64,000 bases of DNA from Paenibacillus sp. SY21-1. GTDB lineage: Bacteria; Bacillota; Bacilli; Paenibacillales; Paenibacillaceae. The DNA lies in assembly GCF_005222705.1 (NCBI RefSeq), contig NZ_STGF01000003.1, positions 1-64,000 of the forward strand, given 5' to 3'. The position numbers were made by a program, and so were the translations under genes. Under the pieces are notes generated by a model that saw only the letters and a program-made list of their open reading frames with translations, had not been told where the DNA came from and did not search any database. This document shows, one piece after another, positions 16,467-27,412 of the stretch. Numbering within the stretch: the first letter of the stretch is position 1; each line of letters opens with the position of its first letter.

Positions 16467-18005
16467 CTACTCCCATTCAATCGTAGCAGGTGGCTTAGAA
16501 GTTACGTCGTAAACGATACGGTTAACGTTGTCCACTTCGTTGACGATACGCACGGAGATTTTCTCCAGCACGTCCCAAGGGATACGCGCCCAGTCGGCGG
16601 TCATGCCGTCGATGGAGGTTACGGCACGGATGCCTACGGTGTAGGAGTACGTGCGGGCGTCGCCCATAACGCCTACGCTCTTCATGTTCGGCAGTGCTGT
16701 GAAGTATTGCCAGATTTCGCGGTCAAGACCGGCTTTGGCAATCTCGTCGCGCAGAATCGCGTCGGATTCGCGTACGATTTGCAGCTTCTCTTCCGTTACT
16801 TCGCCGAGCACGCGGATGGCCAGACCCGGTCCAGGGAACGGTTGACGCCATACGATCGCGGCAGGAAGTCCGCATTCCTCGCCGACCTTGCGAACCTCGT
16901 CCTTGAACAGCGCCTTAAGCGGCTCAACAAGCTTGAACTTGATGTCCTCAGGCAGCCCGCCAACGTTGTGATGGGATTTGATCGTCTGCGCTGTAGCCGT
17001 GCCGCTCTCGACGATATCCGTATACAACGTGCCTTGCGCCAGAAATTCGAAGTCGTCCAGCTTGTCCGATTCCTCTTGGAAGGAATAGATAAACTCGTTG
17101 CCGATAATTTTACGCTTAAGCTCAGGATCTTCTACGCCCTTCAGCTTGCCGAGAAAGCGCTCCTGTGCGTCGATCTTGAGAACCTTCATATCGAACTTGC
17201 CGACAAACGTGTCCATAACGCTTTCGGCCTCGCCTTTGCGCAGCAAGCCGTGGTCAATGAACATGCAAGTCAGCTGATCGCCGATCGCTTTGTGCAGCAG
17301 GATAGCGACTACGGAAGAGTCTACGCCGCCGGACAGGGCGCACAGCACCTTTTTGTCGCCAACCTGATTGCGAATGTCCTGAATCGTATCATCAATAAAG
17401 GACTCCATCGACCAGTTGCCGTCGCAATCGCAAATTTGATACAGGAAGTTGCTGATGATTTCGTTGCCGAACTCGGAATGGCGAACTTCCGGGTGAAATT
17501 GCACCGCAAAGAACTGGCGGTCCGCATGGCTCATCGCCGCAACCGGAGCGTGCTCTGTGCTTGCGTCAATCTGGAAGCCTTCAGGCAGCTCCACTACGTG
17601 GTCGCCGTGGCTCATCCATACCGTTTGAGTCCGATCAAGGCCAAAGCCGATTTGCGAGCCTTCCACAAACTCAACCTCCGCTTTGCCGTATTCCCGTTTG
17701 CCCGCGCGCTCCACCTTGCCTTGCAGCTGATACGCCATCATCTGCATGCCGTAGCAAATGCCGAAGATCGGAATGTTCAAATCGTAAATCGCCGGATCGA
17801 CCAGCGGGGAATTCTCCTCGTATACGCTCGCCGGCCCGCCCGAGAATACAATGCCCTTAGGCTGCAATTCGCGGATCCGTTCCACCGACGTGTTGTACGG
17901 CAGCAGCTCGCTGTATACGCCCAAATCGCGGATACGGCGCGCAATCAGTTGATTGTATTGTCCTCCAAAATCGAGTACAACGATAATTTCATTTTGCTTA
18001 GTCAT
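16467..18005 (-). CDS. guaA: GMP synthase (glutamine-hydrolysing)
   Basis: A 512-aa enzyme converting XMP to GMP with glutamine and ATP. The N-terminal class I glutamine amidotransferase has C84 in GICYGMQ and H171/E173 in QFHPEV; the ATP-pyrophosphatase P-loop is SGGVDSS (225-231); the C-terminal dimerisation domain ends [13 protein letters not shown] 18005 follows GGGAGG. Length and motifs are normal, so the gene is functional. The 3' end is a known integration site for genomic islands, and a second diverged 3' end lies at 7322-7436. Confidence 0.97.
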   Translation of the reverse strand: MTKQNEIIVVLDFGGQYNQLIARRIRDLGVYSELLPYNTSVERIRELQPKGIVFSGGPASVYEENSPLVDPAIYDLNIPIFGICYGMQMMAYQLQGKVERAGKREYGKAEVEFVEGSQIGFGLDRTQTVWMSHGDHVVELPEGFQIDASTEHAPVAAMSHADRQFFAVQFHPEVRHSEFGNEIISNFLYQICDCDGNWSMESFIDDTIQDIRNQVGDKKVLCALSGGVDSSVVAILLHKAIGDQLTCMFIDHGLLRKGEAESVMDTFVGKFDMKVLKIDAQERFLGKLKGVEDPELKRKIIGNEFIYSFQEESDKLDDFEFLAQGTLYTDIVESGTATAQTIKSHHNVGGLPEDIKFKLVEPLKALFKDEVRKVGEECGLPAAIVWRQPFPGPGLAIRVLGEVTEEKLQIVRESDAILRDEIAKAGLDREIWQYFTALPNMKSVGVMGDARTYSYTVGIRAVTSIDGMTADWARIPWDVLEKISVRIVNEVDNVNRIVYDVTSKPPATIEWE

Positions 18006-18033
18006 GACCGAGCCTCCCTCAATAGATGTAGTA

Positions 18034-18063
18034 ATTATATATAAGTGGGTTTAAGCGAGTCAA
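18034..18063 (-). promoter_or_regulatory. guaA promoter
   Basis: On the minus strand TTGACT (18058-18063), an 18-bp spacer and TATAAT (18034-18039), ending about 30 bp before the guaA start. No riboswitch is visible in the short leader. Confidence 0.75.
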
Positions 18064-18228
18064 GCATTTGCACGGTCCGACATCGGCGAAAACGACACGG
18101 CTCTACAGGCAGGCAAGCCATGGAATGTAGCGGGAATGACCGGCCTTGAGCTTGCGCGCAGACAAGAGGCGGCCGTCCTAGGTGCGACGTGCTTTTTTTA
18201 AGCTCCAGCCAGGCGGATGTTTCATCAA

Positions 18229-18275
18229 AAAAAAATGGCCCTCCATTCACGCCTAGCGATGAATGCAGAGGGCCA
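18229..18275 (-). terminator. Terminator of the MoxR-DUF58-TgpA operon
   Basis: On the minus strand TGGCCCTC(TGC)ATTC pairs with GAATGGAGGGCCA, followed by nine T. It lies about 85 bp after the stop of the transglutaminase gene. Confidence 0.9.
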
Positions 18276-18357
18276 ATCGCGTTTAAAGCTGAACGCTCGT
18301 TTGCCGCCCCAAACCCGGTTGGGGCAGCTCCCGGACGAATGAGGCGTCAGCTGACGG

Positions 18358-20982
18358 TCAGCCTTGTTTGCTGCGCAGCGCGCGGATCGCCTTGCGCACG
18401 TCAGCCGGGGCCGGCGCGCCGCTCCATTCGCCCGGAGGGGCGAACCGGGCGGCCTCGCTCCATCGCACCAGCTGATGGAGCGCCGCCTGCTGCGGCGAGC
18501 CAAGCGCCCGCGCCGCAGCAAAAGCGTATTCGCGCGCCGTAAGCTGGCGCGCGTAAAGCCCTTGCCGCTGCTGCACAGCCAGCGGCGCAAAAGCTGCCGC
18601 CGCGGCGCACAGCGCGGCGCATCTCATGCGCAAGCGCGCGGCCGCCGCCGCTCGCTTCGCGCTTCTCGGCGGCGTGGCTTCGCCCGCCGCCTGCGGCTCG
18701 TGCAAGCGGGCCGCCCCGCCCGCTTGCACAGCGCCAAGCCGCAGCGCAGCAGCGTAGGCTGCGGCGTAGCGGCGCTGCGCCATGGCCAGGCGCAGCAGCC
18801 GCCAGTTGGCCGCGCCGGCCAGCGCGAGCGCGGCTGCGCCTGCGGCGGCGGCTGCAGCGGGCGCTGCCGCCGCGCTCCGGGCGGCGCTGCTCGCCGCCTG
18901 CGTGAACGCATAAGCCGTTCGCGCCACCTGAAAGGCGGCTGGGCTGGAAGCGGCCTTCCAGCCTGTTGTCGGCGACGCCGCAGCCGAAGCCAGCGCCGAC
19001 GCCGCTACCGGATCGCCGTCGAAGCCAGGCGTCGGGTCAAAGGGAACCCATCCGGCGCCCGGGAAATAAACCTCTACCCACGCATGGGCGTCTGAAGCCC
19101 GCACCTCATAGCTGCGCTGCTCAGGGACGGCTGCTTCTGCAGTTACATTCACAATCGCGTCCGCTCCCGGCGTTCCGGGCGCAAAGCCCTTCACCCATCG
19201 TGCGGGTATGCCCTGCGTCCGCAGCATAACGACCATCGCCGTAGAAAAATGGACGCAATAGCCTTGGCGCTGCTCGAACAGAAAATAATCGACAAAATCG
19301 CTGCCTTCCGGCGGAACGCTGCTGTCCGCCAGCGTATAGTCGTAGCTGTTCTCCAAAAACGTTTCAACAGCCTTCACTTGGTCATACAGGCTTGTGGCGC
19401 CGCCGCCCGCCACCTCGGCTGCCAGCGCCGCTACACGATCCGGCAACGAATCGGGAAGCTGCAAATACGGAGCAAGCGCCGCATCGCCTAGCGCGGGAAG
19501 CATCGCAGGAGCATCTCCGGCATTCCCCTGATGCACGCTTCCGCTCTCGCTATCCAGCCGAACAAGCGGTCTAAGCCGCTCCGCATCCGTAACTGCGAGA
19601 ACCGACTGAACCGAATAGCGTTCGATTGGGACGGCATTCGATTTCGGGTACAGCACGCCGCGCCCGTCGTCCGCAAGATAGCTTTCCAGCTTGCGCCTTG
19701 GATCGCTTGCCACCAATTCTGTCACCCGCGCGGACAAGCCAGAGCCAAACAGCGGCATGCCGGCCTGCGGCTCAGCCCAGACAATGGTTTGCCTGATAGT
19801 CGGTCCCGTCAGCTCATTCGGCTCTCCCTGCCTTGCAGGCGTTTCTCTGACCGGACGCAGGGCCAGCGGCGAGTCCTCGGCCGCCCAGCCCTTGCCGGTA
19901 TACAGGATCAGCGTTTCCCCCCGCCAATAGGCAGCAAGCGGAGATTGCCCGACAAACAATAGCCGATCCTCCTGCTTGACCGCCCCTCCCAGCCGCGTAT
20001 CGTCAAAGCCGTAGCCGGTAAAGGCGCTTCCCGCGCCCCTGGTCCCGGCCATCCACTGCGCCGACGCGTCGCCTTGCCGGTCATTCCAGGCGCGAACCGA
20101 CTGCTCCAGCTTCTCCTTCACGTCAGCCGTCCAGCCTGCGGGCGCGTAGTCCGTTTGCCGTCCGACCGCAAACAGCAGACCAAGGCCGACCAGCAGCAGC
20201 GTGACAAAGACAGCCGAGGACAGCCACCGGATATCCAGCCTTCTAATCGCTCCTCCGCCCAGCGCGACAATTCTTTGCACCCTTGGCAAGGTGAGCAAGG
20301 CGGCCAGCAGCAATCCGGCGGCCATCACTCTCGCCATATTGGCAAACAGATCCATGCCCAGCCACGTATGCAGCGTCAGTAAATATAACAGGGTTACGGC
20401 AGCCAGGCCGAGCGCAAGCTGACGCATCCACATTAACGATTGCAGGGCAGGAGCCAGCAGCGCCAATCCCGCAAAAAACAGCAGCGTCCGCAGCTCCCCG
20501 GACATCGCCCATAATCCGTGCTCCCATACCGCGCTCGCATGCTCGCCCAGCATGCGCGGGAAGGCGAGCAGCCAGCCTAGCTGGCTTTGTCCGACAGGCT
20601 TGTACAGCCACATGACGTTAAATACGCACAGCACAGCGTGAATCGGCAGCGTTAATGCAAGCGGCAAGCGAAACAGGCCGCCAATCAGCATGCCCGCGAT
20701 AAAAGCAAGCGGCGGCGCCGTATGAAAAAAAATTCTCCACTCGTTGTCCGCCGCCCACGGCAGCAGCCATTCCGCCATCAAGACGAACAGCAGCGCACTG
20801 GTGACTAAGCGGTAGCCGAAGGAATAGGCGGTTATTTCGTCTTCGGACAATTGCCGAGCGCCGTCTGCCTCTACGTTTCCGTCGACAAACCGCCCATCCG
20901 TCTCTTTCGTCGAGCGATGTCCTTGCTGCTCATGCGAACGCCGTTCTCTTCGAGCGGCCGCTTTAAATTTGAACCCGATCAT
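18358..20982 (-). CDS. TgpA-like transglutaminase membrane protein (DUF3488/DUF4129)
   Basis: About 874 aa. Several N-terminal membrane helices (DUF3488 type) are followed by an extracytoplasmic transglutaminase core: Cys in [17 protein letters not shown] (near residue 575), His in [13 protein letters not shown] (near 633) and Asp in VPFDPTPGF. Another membrane helix and a C-terminal DUF4129-like part follow. The start is ATG 20982 (MIGFKF) with GGAGGG at 7-8 nt; the upstream ATG overlaps that site. The last ~250 residues are extremely Ala/Arg-rich and the DNA there is very GC-rich. With MoxR and DUF58 it forms a conserved triad of unknown precise role, thought to act at the cell envelope. 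Confidence 0.9.
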   Translation of the reverse strand: MIGFKFKAAARRERRSHEQQGHRSTKETDGRFVDGNVEADGARQLSEDEITAYSFGYRLVTSALLFVLMAEWLLPWAADNEWRIFFHTAPPLAFIAGMLIGGLFRLPLALTLPIHAVLCVFNVMWLYKPVGQSQLGWLLAFPRMLGEHASAVWEHGLWAMSGELRTLLFFAGLALLAPALQSLMWMRQLALGLAAVTLLYLLTLHTWLGMDLFANMARVMAAGLLLAALLTLPRVQRIVALGGGAIRRLDIRWLSSAVFVTLLLVGLGLLFAVGRQTDYAPAGWTADVKEKLEQSVRAWNDRQGDASAQWMAGTRGAGSAFTGYGFDDTRLGGAVKQEDRLLFVGQSPLAAYWRGETLILYTGKGWAAEDSPLALRPVRETPARQGEPNELTGPTIRQTIVWAEPQAGMPLFGSGLSARVTELVASDPRRKLESYLADDGRGVLYPKSNAVPIERYSVQSVLAVTDAERLRPLVRLDSESGSVHQGNAGDAPAMLPALGDAALAPYLQLPDSLPDRVAALAAEVAGGGATSLYDQVKAVETFLENSYDYTLADSSVPPEGSDFVDYFLFEQRQGYCVHFSTAMVVMLRTQGIPARWVKGFAPGTPGADAIVNVTAEAAVPEQRSYEVRASDAHAWVEVYFPGAGWVPFDPTPGFDGDPVAASALASAAASPTTGWKAASSPAAFQVARTAYAFTQAASSAARSAAAAPAAAAAAGAAALALAGAANWRLLRLAMAQRRYAAAYAAALRLGAVQAGGAARLHEPQAAGEATPPRSAKRAAAAARLRMRCAALCAAAAAFAPLAVQQRQGLYARQLTAREYAFAAARALGSPQQAALHQLVRWSEAARFAPPGEWSGAPAPADVRKAIRALRSKQG

Positions 20983-22537
20983 CTGCAAGCCCTCCATCCG
21001 CCGCCGGCGCACTTCCGTTTTCCTTATGCGGCCCGTACACCCATGCAACCCCCATGCCAAGCAAGGCAAGCCGCTCCCGCTGCTCGCGCATGACGGAATC
21101 AGCTGTCGGCACGTCCGTTACGATCGTAAGCACGAAGCGCAATCTCCGCGAAGCCGCCTCGACTGCCAGCGCTTCCCACCTTGCCCGGTCCCGCCAATCC
21201 GTCGTAAAAATAACGATTTCTCCTCCGCTCAGGCCGCCCGCTGCAGCCAAAAGCCCAGACCAATTCCCCAGGCGCGAAGCAACGGGTACAAGGGCCCCCG
21301 TTCTGGCGCCATCAACGGCGTTTGCTCCCCTCCGCCCCTGCACGCCTGCCTCCGGTTCTGCTCCTGCCGCCCTCAGCACCGCAAGCTTCCGCAGCAGCTT
21401 TGCCATGTCCGGTTCGGTTAAAATGACCGCCGGAGACAGAAGCTCGGAGGGCTCCCCCGGCGCAAGCAGCCGGACAGCCCGGCAGCCGTCTGCGGCCCGC
21501 TTGACCGCCAGCGCCGCCTGTCCGATACAGGCGTCGAACAGCCGCTCGTCTTGGCCGCTTGCCACAGGCGACCGATCGATAACAAGCGTGACGGCAGGGC
21601 AATCGCTTTGGTCCAGCTGCTTCACATGCAGACCGCGCCCCTTCGCCGCCATGCGCCAGTCGATCGCTCGATGCGAATCCCCGATTTGGTAAGGCCGGAG
21701 GGTAGAGCCCGGTCCGCTCATCCGGCCTGCTGCTGGGCTATCAAACGCAGAGATGTCCCATTCTGACGCCGTATCCGCCTTCCAGAGGAAGGCTCCGCCC
21801 CGGTCCGATTTTGAACGAGGCGCTTCCGCTTGCTTGTCCTCCGGCAAGGAAGGCAACACCAGAAACGAAGCCGGACAAGCAAGCTTTTTGATATACACCG
21901 CCAGCCCGAGCCAATCCCCGGCCGTTACCGTCAACCCGCCGCTTTCATAGCGTCCCCGCTGCAAACCGTTCAGCTCGCAGCGGACATGCCACGACCGGCT
22001 TAGCGGAGCAACGGCAAGGGATGAGCAGCTATTGTCACGCCGATACACAGACGTTTGATTACAAAGCTCCTCCCTTACCAGTAGCCACACGAAAGGTATG
22101 GGTAAGGCTCTGGTAAAAGCAACGCGCAGCTCCATGGGCGAGCCGGCTTGCAGCTCCCCCGGCTCCCCCAAGCGCACCGCGCGCAATCCCTGAAGAGCGA
22201 GCAGCGGCGCAAGCAGCGAAAAGGCCAGCAATGCGCACAGCAGCGACGCCAGGAACCATTCCGCAGCGCCGCCGCGCTGGATAATGGCGAATACGCTGCC
22301 CCCGAAGGCCAGAAGCATCAAACCAAGAGTCAGCTTGCGCGAACGGTAGCGGGCGAACTCCTCTGCCTGATGCGGCCTGCCGGCCGATGAATCGCTTATG
22401 TCCCTTGTGCCTCTCGAGGGATCAGCGCCCGTCACGATCAGCCCGCGGCCGCCTTTGGTCGGTTTGTGCGGCTGTTTTAGCGGCGCGCAGCCGACTGGGC
22501 GAGCGTCCGTCTTCATGCCGCCGTATGAAGCGCTCAT
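20963..22537 (-). CDS. DUF58 domain protein (vWA-like), partner of MoxR ATPase
   Basis: A 524-aa protein. Two adjacent N-terminal membrane helices lie around [15 protein letters not shown] and [18 protein letters not shown]. The DUF58 core has [24 protein letters not shown], the family signature, then VTLVIDRS and a vWA-like end. ATG 22537 overlaps the moxR stop (ATGA) and follows GGAGGGG; its 3' end overlaps the transglutaminase start by 20 bp. DUF58 proteins are thought to be assembled or remodelled by MoxR ATPases; the client here is unknown. Confidence 0.9.
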   Translation of the reverse strand: MSASYGGMKTDARPVGCAPLKQPHKPTKGGRGLIVTGADPSRGTRDISDSSAGRPHQAEEFARYRSRKLTLGLMLLAFGGSVFAIIQRGGAAEWFLASLLCALLAFSLLAPLLALQGLRAVRLGEPGELQAGSPMELRVAFTRALPIPFVWLLVREELCNQTSVYRRDNSCSSLAVAPLSRSWHVRCELNGLQRGRYESGGLTVTAGDWLGLAVYIKKLACPASFLVLPSLPEDKQAEAPRSKSDRGGAFLWKADTASEWDISAFDSPAAGRMSGPGSTLRPYQIGDSHRAIDWRMAAKGRGLHVKQLDQSDCPAVTLVIDRSPVASGQDERLFDACIGQAALAVKRAADGCRAVRLLAPGEPSELLSPAVILTEPDMAKLLRKLAVLRAAGAEPEAGVQGRRGANAVDGARTGALVPVASRLGNWSGLLAAAGGLSGGEIVIFTTDWRDRARWEALAVEAASRRLRFVLTIVTDVPTADSVMREQRERLALLGMGVAWVYGPHKENGSAPAADGGLADDRVQI

Positions 22538-23571
22538 CCGCCCCTCCGTCCGAAGACGCCGCCCCGCCCCGTCAGCCCCGGGAGCGGACATTCCCGGACG
22601 ATGCGACGAATCAGGGCCGCCGCGTCATGCCCGGCAGACGCGGCGCCGTAACGGAGCGTCAGCCGATGGGCGAGCACCGCTTCCGCCGTGCCCAGCAGAT
22701 CGTCGGGAATGGCATATCCACGCCCTTCCAGATAGGCGCTGGCTTGCGCGGCGCGCAGCCAGTCGCGGAGCGCTCGCGGGCTAAGGCCCATGGCCGCTTC
22801 CGGGCAGCGGCGCGAGGCGTCCGCCACCTGTACCATGTAATCGAGCAGCGCTTCATGCATATGAATCTGACGCGCCTCCGCCTGCATTTGCAGCCATTCC
22901 GCGGTCGAAATAACCGGACGAAGGCGCTCAGGCTGAATTCTGCTGCCCTCCGCATACTGCTCGAGCATCTTTCTCTCCTCCGCCGTGCCGGGATATCCGA
23001 TCGAAAGGCTCATCATAAAGCGGTCAAGCTGCGCTTCCGGCAGCGTATTCGTCCCCTCGAAGCTGAGCGGATTCTGCGTCGCAATGAGCATAAACGGCAC
23101 AGGCAGACTGCGCGTCTTGCCTTCAATCGTCACGCTGCGCTCCTCCATCGCCTCCAGCAGCGCGGACTGCGTTCGCGGCGAGGTCCGATTGATTTCATCC
23201 GCAAGCACGACATTGGCGATGATCGGACCGGGACGATAGACCAGCTCTCCGCTCCTTCCATCCAGAGCAAGCCCGCCTACGACATCCGCAGGCAGCATGT
23301 CCGAGGTAAACTGAATTCTCTTAAAATCGCCGCCAACCGCGCGCGCCATCGCTTGAGCAAGCATCGTTTTGCCTACACCCGGGACATCCTCCAGCAGCAC
23401 ATGGCCGCCGGCCAGCAGCGCAGTCAGCATTTGTCTGATCGTCTCTCGTTTGCCGAGCAGCACGCCTTCCACCTTGGACAGCAGCCTGCTCAGCAGCACC
23501 TGCGGCGCTTCCGGCCAATGGGCATGAATGGCACGTTCCTTGCGGTCTTCCGAAAATTGGGGAGAGAGCAT
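22534..23571 (-). CDS. MoxR family AAA+ ATPase
   Basis: A 345-aa AAA_3-type ATPase. Walker A is GVGKT (65-69), Walker B VVLADE (121-126), and the sensor-1 region IATQNP is followed by LPEAQLDRFMM. ATG 23571 follows GGAGGCG. It acts as a chaperone-like ATPase together with the vWA/DUF58 protein encoded directly downstream (family knowledge). It is first in a three-gene operon with overlapping reading frames. Confidence 0.94.
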   Translation of the reverse strand: MLSPQFSEDRKERAIHAHWPEAPQVLLSRLLSKVEGVLLGKRETIRQMLTALLAGGHVLLEDVPGVGKTMLAQAMARAVGGDFKRIQFTSDMLPADVVGGLALDGRSGELVYRPGPIIANVVLADEINRTSPRTQSALLEAMEERSVTIEGKTRSLPVPFMLIATQNPLSFEGTNTLPEAQLDRFMMSLSIGYPGTAEERKMLEQYAEGSRIQPERLRPVISTAEWLQMQAEARQIHMHEALLDYMVQVADASRRCPEAAMGLSPRALRDWLRAAQASAYLEGRGYAIPDDLLGTAEAVLAHRLTLRYGAASAGHDAAALIRRIVRECPLPGLTGRGGVFGRRGG

Positions 23572-23788
23572 TATGATTTCGCCTCCATACTGATCAATCT
23601 ATTTATCTATCATTTTCCCCATATTTTCCGGAATTAGACCTGAACCATGGCAAATGGCGCCAATAACGTACAGCACCGGCCGCTTATCGGCGCGCATGGT
23701 GAAACGGCTGACGCAGACAACGCCAACCTTTCGCGCTTACATGCAAGCCGATAATAAGGATGAAACCTCTACACTCATAGATTCAAAA
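23572..23788. other. Short intergenic region upstream of moxR
   Basis: No gene and no convincing promoter could be fixed by eye; the stretch separates the moxR start from the terminator of the next gene. Confidence 0.4.
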
Positions 23789-23836
23789 AAATAAAAGACC
23801 GGAGCCCGCCGGCTGACGCCGGACCACTCCAGTCTT
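23786..23836 (-). terminator. Terminator of the thiol peroxidase gene
   Basis: On the minus strand AAGACTGGAG...CTCCGGTCTT with an inner CCGGC/GCCGG stem, followed by TTATTTTTTT. It begins 5 bp after the gene stop. Confidence 0.85.
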
Positions 23837-23841
23837 ATTCT

Positions 23842-24327
23842 TTACTTGCTTCCTGCCGCCGGCAGCAGCTTTACCGCTTCCAGCACCTTTTCCACATGTC
23901 CTTTGACGCGGATGCCCCGCCATTCCTCGACCAGCCTGCCCTCCGAGTCGATCAGAAACGTCGAACGCACAAGTCCCATATATTCGCGCCCGTACAGCTT
24001 TTTCAGCTGCCATACGCCATATTGCTCGCATACGGTATGCTCGGTATCCGCCAATAGCAGAAAAGGCAGCTCATGCTTTGCAATAAAACGCTCATGCGTC
24101 TGCACCGTATCCAGGCTGATTCCCAAAATAACCGTGTTCATTCGCAGCATTTGCGCATTCGCATCGCGAAAATCGCAAGATTGCTGTGTACACGCCGTCG
24201 TCAAATCTTTGGGGTAAAAATACAGCACGACATGGCGACCGCGAAAATCGCTTAGCCTAACCTGCTCTCCGTTTGTCGCAGGCAGTTCGAAATCCGGCGC
24301 CATTGCGCCGATCTGCAAGTTGCTCAA
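23842..24327 (-). CDS. bcp: Thioredoxin-dependent thiol peroxidase (Bcp/PrxQ type)
   Basis: A 161-aa peroxiredoxin that reduces peroxides with thioredoxin. The core reads [21 protein letters not shown], with peroxidatic C46 and resolving C51 five residues later (PrxQ type). Family consensus is YPKDxTPGCT, so TTACT is a small deviation (Thr-Ala for Pro-Gly). The start is TTG 24327 ([15 protein letters not shown]) with GGGGAG and AGGAAG upstream; a further upstream ATG gives an improbable extension. It lies after the ABC exporter genes but with a 180-bp gap, so it may have its own transcript. Confidence 0.9.
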   Translation of the reverse strand: MSNLQIGAMAPDFELPATNGEQVRLSDFRGRHVVLYFYPKDLTTACTQQSCDFRDANAQMLRMNTVILGISLDTVQTHERFIAKHELPFLLLADTEHTVCEQYGVWQLKKLYGREYMGLVRSTFLIDSEGRLVEEWRGIRVKGHVEKVLEAVKLLPAAGSK

Positions 24328-24506
24328 CTTCCTATTCTCCCCTCTATCCCAAGCGCCCTGCGACGGCTGCCCGCAGGCGGCCGTCCCAGTTTGTTCCTTT
24401 TTCCGTTCCCAGGCAGTCAAACGTGAAGCCGTCATCCTGATTGATCTGACAGCTGCACAACAGCCCCTGCATCCTGGCTTTCCAAAAGCCGGCGTTATTT
24501 TTCAGC

Positions 24507-25298
24507 CTATGAGCCTGCGCCTCTGTAACGCTTGACGCCATGGTTCCACATAAGCAGCCCAAGCGTAAAGACGATAATGCCCATCACCGGGGTAAAGAGC
24601 GCCAGCTGCGATAGATCATCCGTTTTCTTCTCCAGGAAGTAAGAGGCCGGAATGACTCCGACAAAGGCAAACGGCAGCAGCCATGTCAGCACAAAGCGAA
24701 TGACTTTATTGTAGATATTTACCGGGTAACGTCCGTAGTTCTGAATGTTGTACATCAGCGGCACGATGCCGGTCGGCGCATCCGAGTAGAACGAGATCGC
24801 GCTAAGCGCCGTGTACAGTCCGGCGTATACAAGGACGGCTCCCAGCACCATGACGGCAAGCAGCAGCAGATCCAGCACATGAAACGGCAGTCCAAGCTGC
24901 GTCCAGCACAGAAGCATAATGATAGCGCCGACCCCTGAGCCGATAAGCGAAGGCGGATCGACATTTTCAAGCAGCACCTGGAACAGGCTGTGGGCGGGAC
25001 GCGTCAATACGCGGTCCATCTCTCCCTTGACGATATAACGCTCGCTGAAATTCCAGATGCTGAAGAAGGTGCTGAACACGCCATACGGAATCATAAAGAA
25101 GCCGTACACGAACACCACTTCCGCCTCCGACCATCCGCCAAGCGACGGCGTATGCTGGAAAACGACGAGAATAAAGATCAGATTCATCCCTTGAAACAGC
25201 AGATCGGACAGCACCTCGATCCAGAAGTCGGCCCGGTAGGTCAACCGGGTTTTGGCGTAGTTTTTAATATATTCCCAGAACAATGACGCGTATCTCAT
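24507..25298 (-). CDS. ABC-2 family exporter permease (second subunit)
   Basis: A 263-aa membrane protein with about six hydrophobic segments, of the ABC-2 (DUF990/YitT-unrelated ABC2_membrane_6) type: YIKNYAKTRLTYRADFWIEVLSDLLFQ, then GEMDRVLTRPAHSLFQVLLEN, a conserved cytoplasmic motif also seen as GSVAVQLIRPYSYLLVKMMQ in the preceding gene. With that permease and the ATPase it forms a heteromeric exporter of unknown substrate. It is 8 bp downstream of the first permease. Confidence 0.88.
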   Translation of the reverse strand: MRYASLFWEYIKNYAKTRLTYRADFWIEVLSDLLFQGMNLIFILVVFQHTPSLGGWSEAEVVFVYGFFMIPYGVFSTFFSIWNFSERYIVKGEMDRVLTRPAHSLFQVLLENVDPPSLIGSGVGAIIMLLCWTQLGLPFHVLDLLLLAVMVLGAVLVYAGLYTALSAISFYSDAPTGIVPLMYNIQNYGRYPVNIYNKVIRFVLTWLLPFAFVGVIPASYFLEKKTDDLSQLALFTPVMGIIVFTLGLLMWNHGVKRYRGAGS

Positions 25299-25306
25299 TC
25301 GTTACG

Positions 25307-26101
25307 TTACCCCCCTTGCACGAACAGCCGTTTGCGGGCAGCGCGCCATGTCAGCCAGATTGGAACGAGCAGTATCGCAAACCATAGCAATTGCAGCCCG
25401 AACACATGCGTAATTTCATTGGCTGGCGTGCGTCCCGTAAACACCGAGCTTGGCAAATACGTAATCGCCTGAAACGGCAGCCACTGCATAACTCCCGTCA
25501 GCCAGCCCGGAAAAAAGGCGATCGGAATGACGACGCCCGAGAACAAATCGACCATCACGCGCTTCATGCGCATCATGCCTTCATTGTTTTCGACAAAAAA
25601 AGCAAACAAGCCCGTTAAAATATTGATTTGCGAGTTGATGAGAAAGCTGAAGAACAGCATAACCAAATAAATAAGCCAAGTCATCGGGTCAGTAGGCAGC
25701 GTCACCGGAAAAATCAGACATACGACGACCATGCCCGGAATCATGAACAGCAGCATGCGGAACAAGCCCTCTCCGAAGCCCTGCATCATTTTGACAAGGA
25801 GATAGGAATATGGACGTATAAGCTGCACGGCTACGCTGCCGTCGCGGATCTCGTTGGCGATTTCACGATCCAGATTGTTGAAATAAAACGCGCGCGCCAT
25901 CCAGGACACCGCAACATATGTCGTCATTTGATTGACCGTAAACCCGGCCAGCGACTGCTGGTCGCCATAGATTGCCTGCCACAAGAAGTAATACGCTCCG
26001 ATGTTAATGGCATAAATGATAATCCCGCTGTAATAATTCACGCGATACGCCAGCATCATCAGAAACCGGATGCGAATAAAATCGGTATATGCGCTAATCA
26101 T
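25307..26101 (-). CDS. ABC-2 family exporter permease (first subunit)
   Basis: A 264-aa membrane protein with six predicted helices, the N-terminus FIRIRFLMMLAYRVNYYSG and the loop EIRDGSVAVQLIRPYSYLL. Its ATG overlaps the ATPase stop (ATGA), indicating coupled translation. It is paralogous to the next gene, so the transporter is a heterodimer in the membrane. Confidence 0.88.
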   Translation of the reverse strand: MISAYTDFIRIRFLMMLAYRVNYYSGIIIYAINIGAYYFLWQAIYGDQQSLAGFTVNQMTTYVAVSWMARAFYFNNLDREIANEIRDGSVAVQLIRPYSYLLVKMMQGFGEGLFRMLLFMIPGMVVVCLIFPVTLPTDPMTWLIYLVMLFFSFLINSQINILTGLFAFFVENNEGMMRMKRVMVDLFSGVVIPIAFFPGWLTGVMQWLPFQAITYLPSSVFTGRTPANEITHVFGLQLLWFAILLVPIWLTWRAARKRLFVQGG

Positions 26102-27120
26102 GACGTAGCGTTCTCCTTCACTGCCGCAGACCCCGTCTGATAAATGCCGCGCACGATATCGTCGGTATTCGTCTCGAATATTTTAATATCGCGAATTTCG
26201 GTGCCGCCTACGACACGGGCAAGCGCATCGGATACGCTGACCGAGTGCGGAAGCCACATTTTGGCGGTCACCTCGTTCTCCATCGTCCAGCTTACGTCAA
26301 GCTCTCCGGTCAGCTGCTGCAGCGTGGACAGAGGCGTATGCGCCGCGAACTGGAACTGAATCTCGCGTCCCTTGCTCCATCTCGTCTTCAGCTCATCCAG
26401 CCCGCCATCGTAAATAATCCGGCCGTCATCAAGCATAATGACGCGGGTACAAAGCGCCTCAATATCCTGAAGATCGTGCGTGGTGAGCAGAATCGTCGTA
26501 CCTTGCTCCTTGTTCATCTGCAACAAAAAATCGCGGATTTCCGTCTTAACTACGATGTCGAGACCGATGGTCGGCTCGTCAAGGAATAGAATGGACGGAT
26601 TGTGCAGCAGCGAAGCGACAAGCTCGCAGCGCATCCGTTGGCCCAGGCTCAGCTTGCGGACCGGCCGGTTCAGCAGGTCGCCGAGATGAAGGCGTTCGAC
26701 AAGCTCATTCAGCCTTTTCCGGAAATCGGCCTCGGACACCCGGTACACCTTGCGCAGCAGCTGGAACGATTCGATTACGCCGATATCCCACCACAGCTGC
26801 GAGCGTTGGCCGAACACGACGCCGATGCCGTTTACAAACTTTTCACGATCCTTATAAGGAACATATCCGTTGACTTTGATATCGCCGGATGTTGGAACGA
26901 GGATGCCCGTAAGCATTTTTATCGTTGTCGATTTGCCTGCTCCATTCTCCCCTATATACCCGCAAATTTCGCCTTGGGGAATTTGGAACGAAATATCCTT
27001 AACTGCGGTGACCTCGTTGTATTCGCGTTTGAACAGGTCTTTTAACGCGCCAGACAGGCCCTCGCGGTTTTTCTGCACTTGGAATTGCTTCCGCAAATCC
27101 TTAACGTCTATTGCCAGCAT
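26098..27120 (-). CDS. ABC exporter ATP-binding protein
   Basis: A 340-aa ATPase. Walker A GENGAGKST (57-65), signature LSLGQ (157-161), Walker B ILFLDEP (177-183) and the H-loop TTHD. The segment FKREYNEVTAVKDISFQIPQGE is typical of the ABC-2 exporter group paired with DUF990 permeases. The C-terminal ~90 residues are an accessory domain. ATG 27120 lies 10-11 nt after AAGGGGAG; a longer frame lacks a site. It powers the two permeases encoded downstream; the cargo is unknown. Confidence 0.92.
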   Translation of the reverse strand: MLAIDVKDLRKQFQVQKNREGLSGALKDLFKREYNEVTAVKDISFQIPQGEICGYIGENGAGKSTTIKMLTGILVPTSGDIKVNGYVPYKDREKFVNGIGVVFGQRSQLWWDIGVIESFQLLRKVYRVSEADFRKRLNELVERLHLGDLLNRPVRKLSLGQRMRCELVASLLHNPSILFLDEPTIGLDIVVKTEIRDFLLQMNKEQGTTILLTTHDLQDIEALCTRVIMLDDGRIIYDGGLDELKTRWSKGREIQFQFAAHTPLSTLQQLTGELDVSWTMENEVTAKMWLPHSVSVSDALARVVGGTEIRDIKIFETNTDDIVRGIYQTGSAAVKENATS

Positions 27121-27412
27121 GATGGTGGTTACTCCCCTTTCGTGCTTCGACATTGCCCAGGAAATATCGATCGGAGACGACTCCAATCGATAAAACTTGC
27201 TTCTGCCTATGCTTCGCCTTTATAATTTTATGATATGTAATCATACCTTAGTTCAAGCGCAGCGTAAACGACTTGAATGGGGCATAAATGATGTTTACAA
27301 TTGATTTATCAGAGCAGAATGCGGTTATACATGTTTAAATCGTGTATTTTGAATGTTTTTGCCAAGCCAGCTTCTGATCGATCAGCCCTTGAAAGGAGCC
27401 TTTCTTACAGAA

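Noticed and set aside
16707..18044. 445-codon open frame antisense to guaA
   Set aside because: It overlaps guaA and its promoter; the protein has no family features.
18006..18228. Purine riboswitch upstream of guaA
   Set aside because: No CCGTAAA loop or TATAAT-type aptamer P1 was found in the leader; the promoter lies only about 30 bp before the gene.
22387..23637. 416-codon open frame antisense to moxR
   Set aside because: Arg/His-rich shadow of a GC-rich gene without a start signal.
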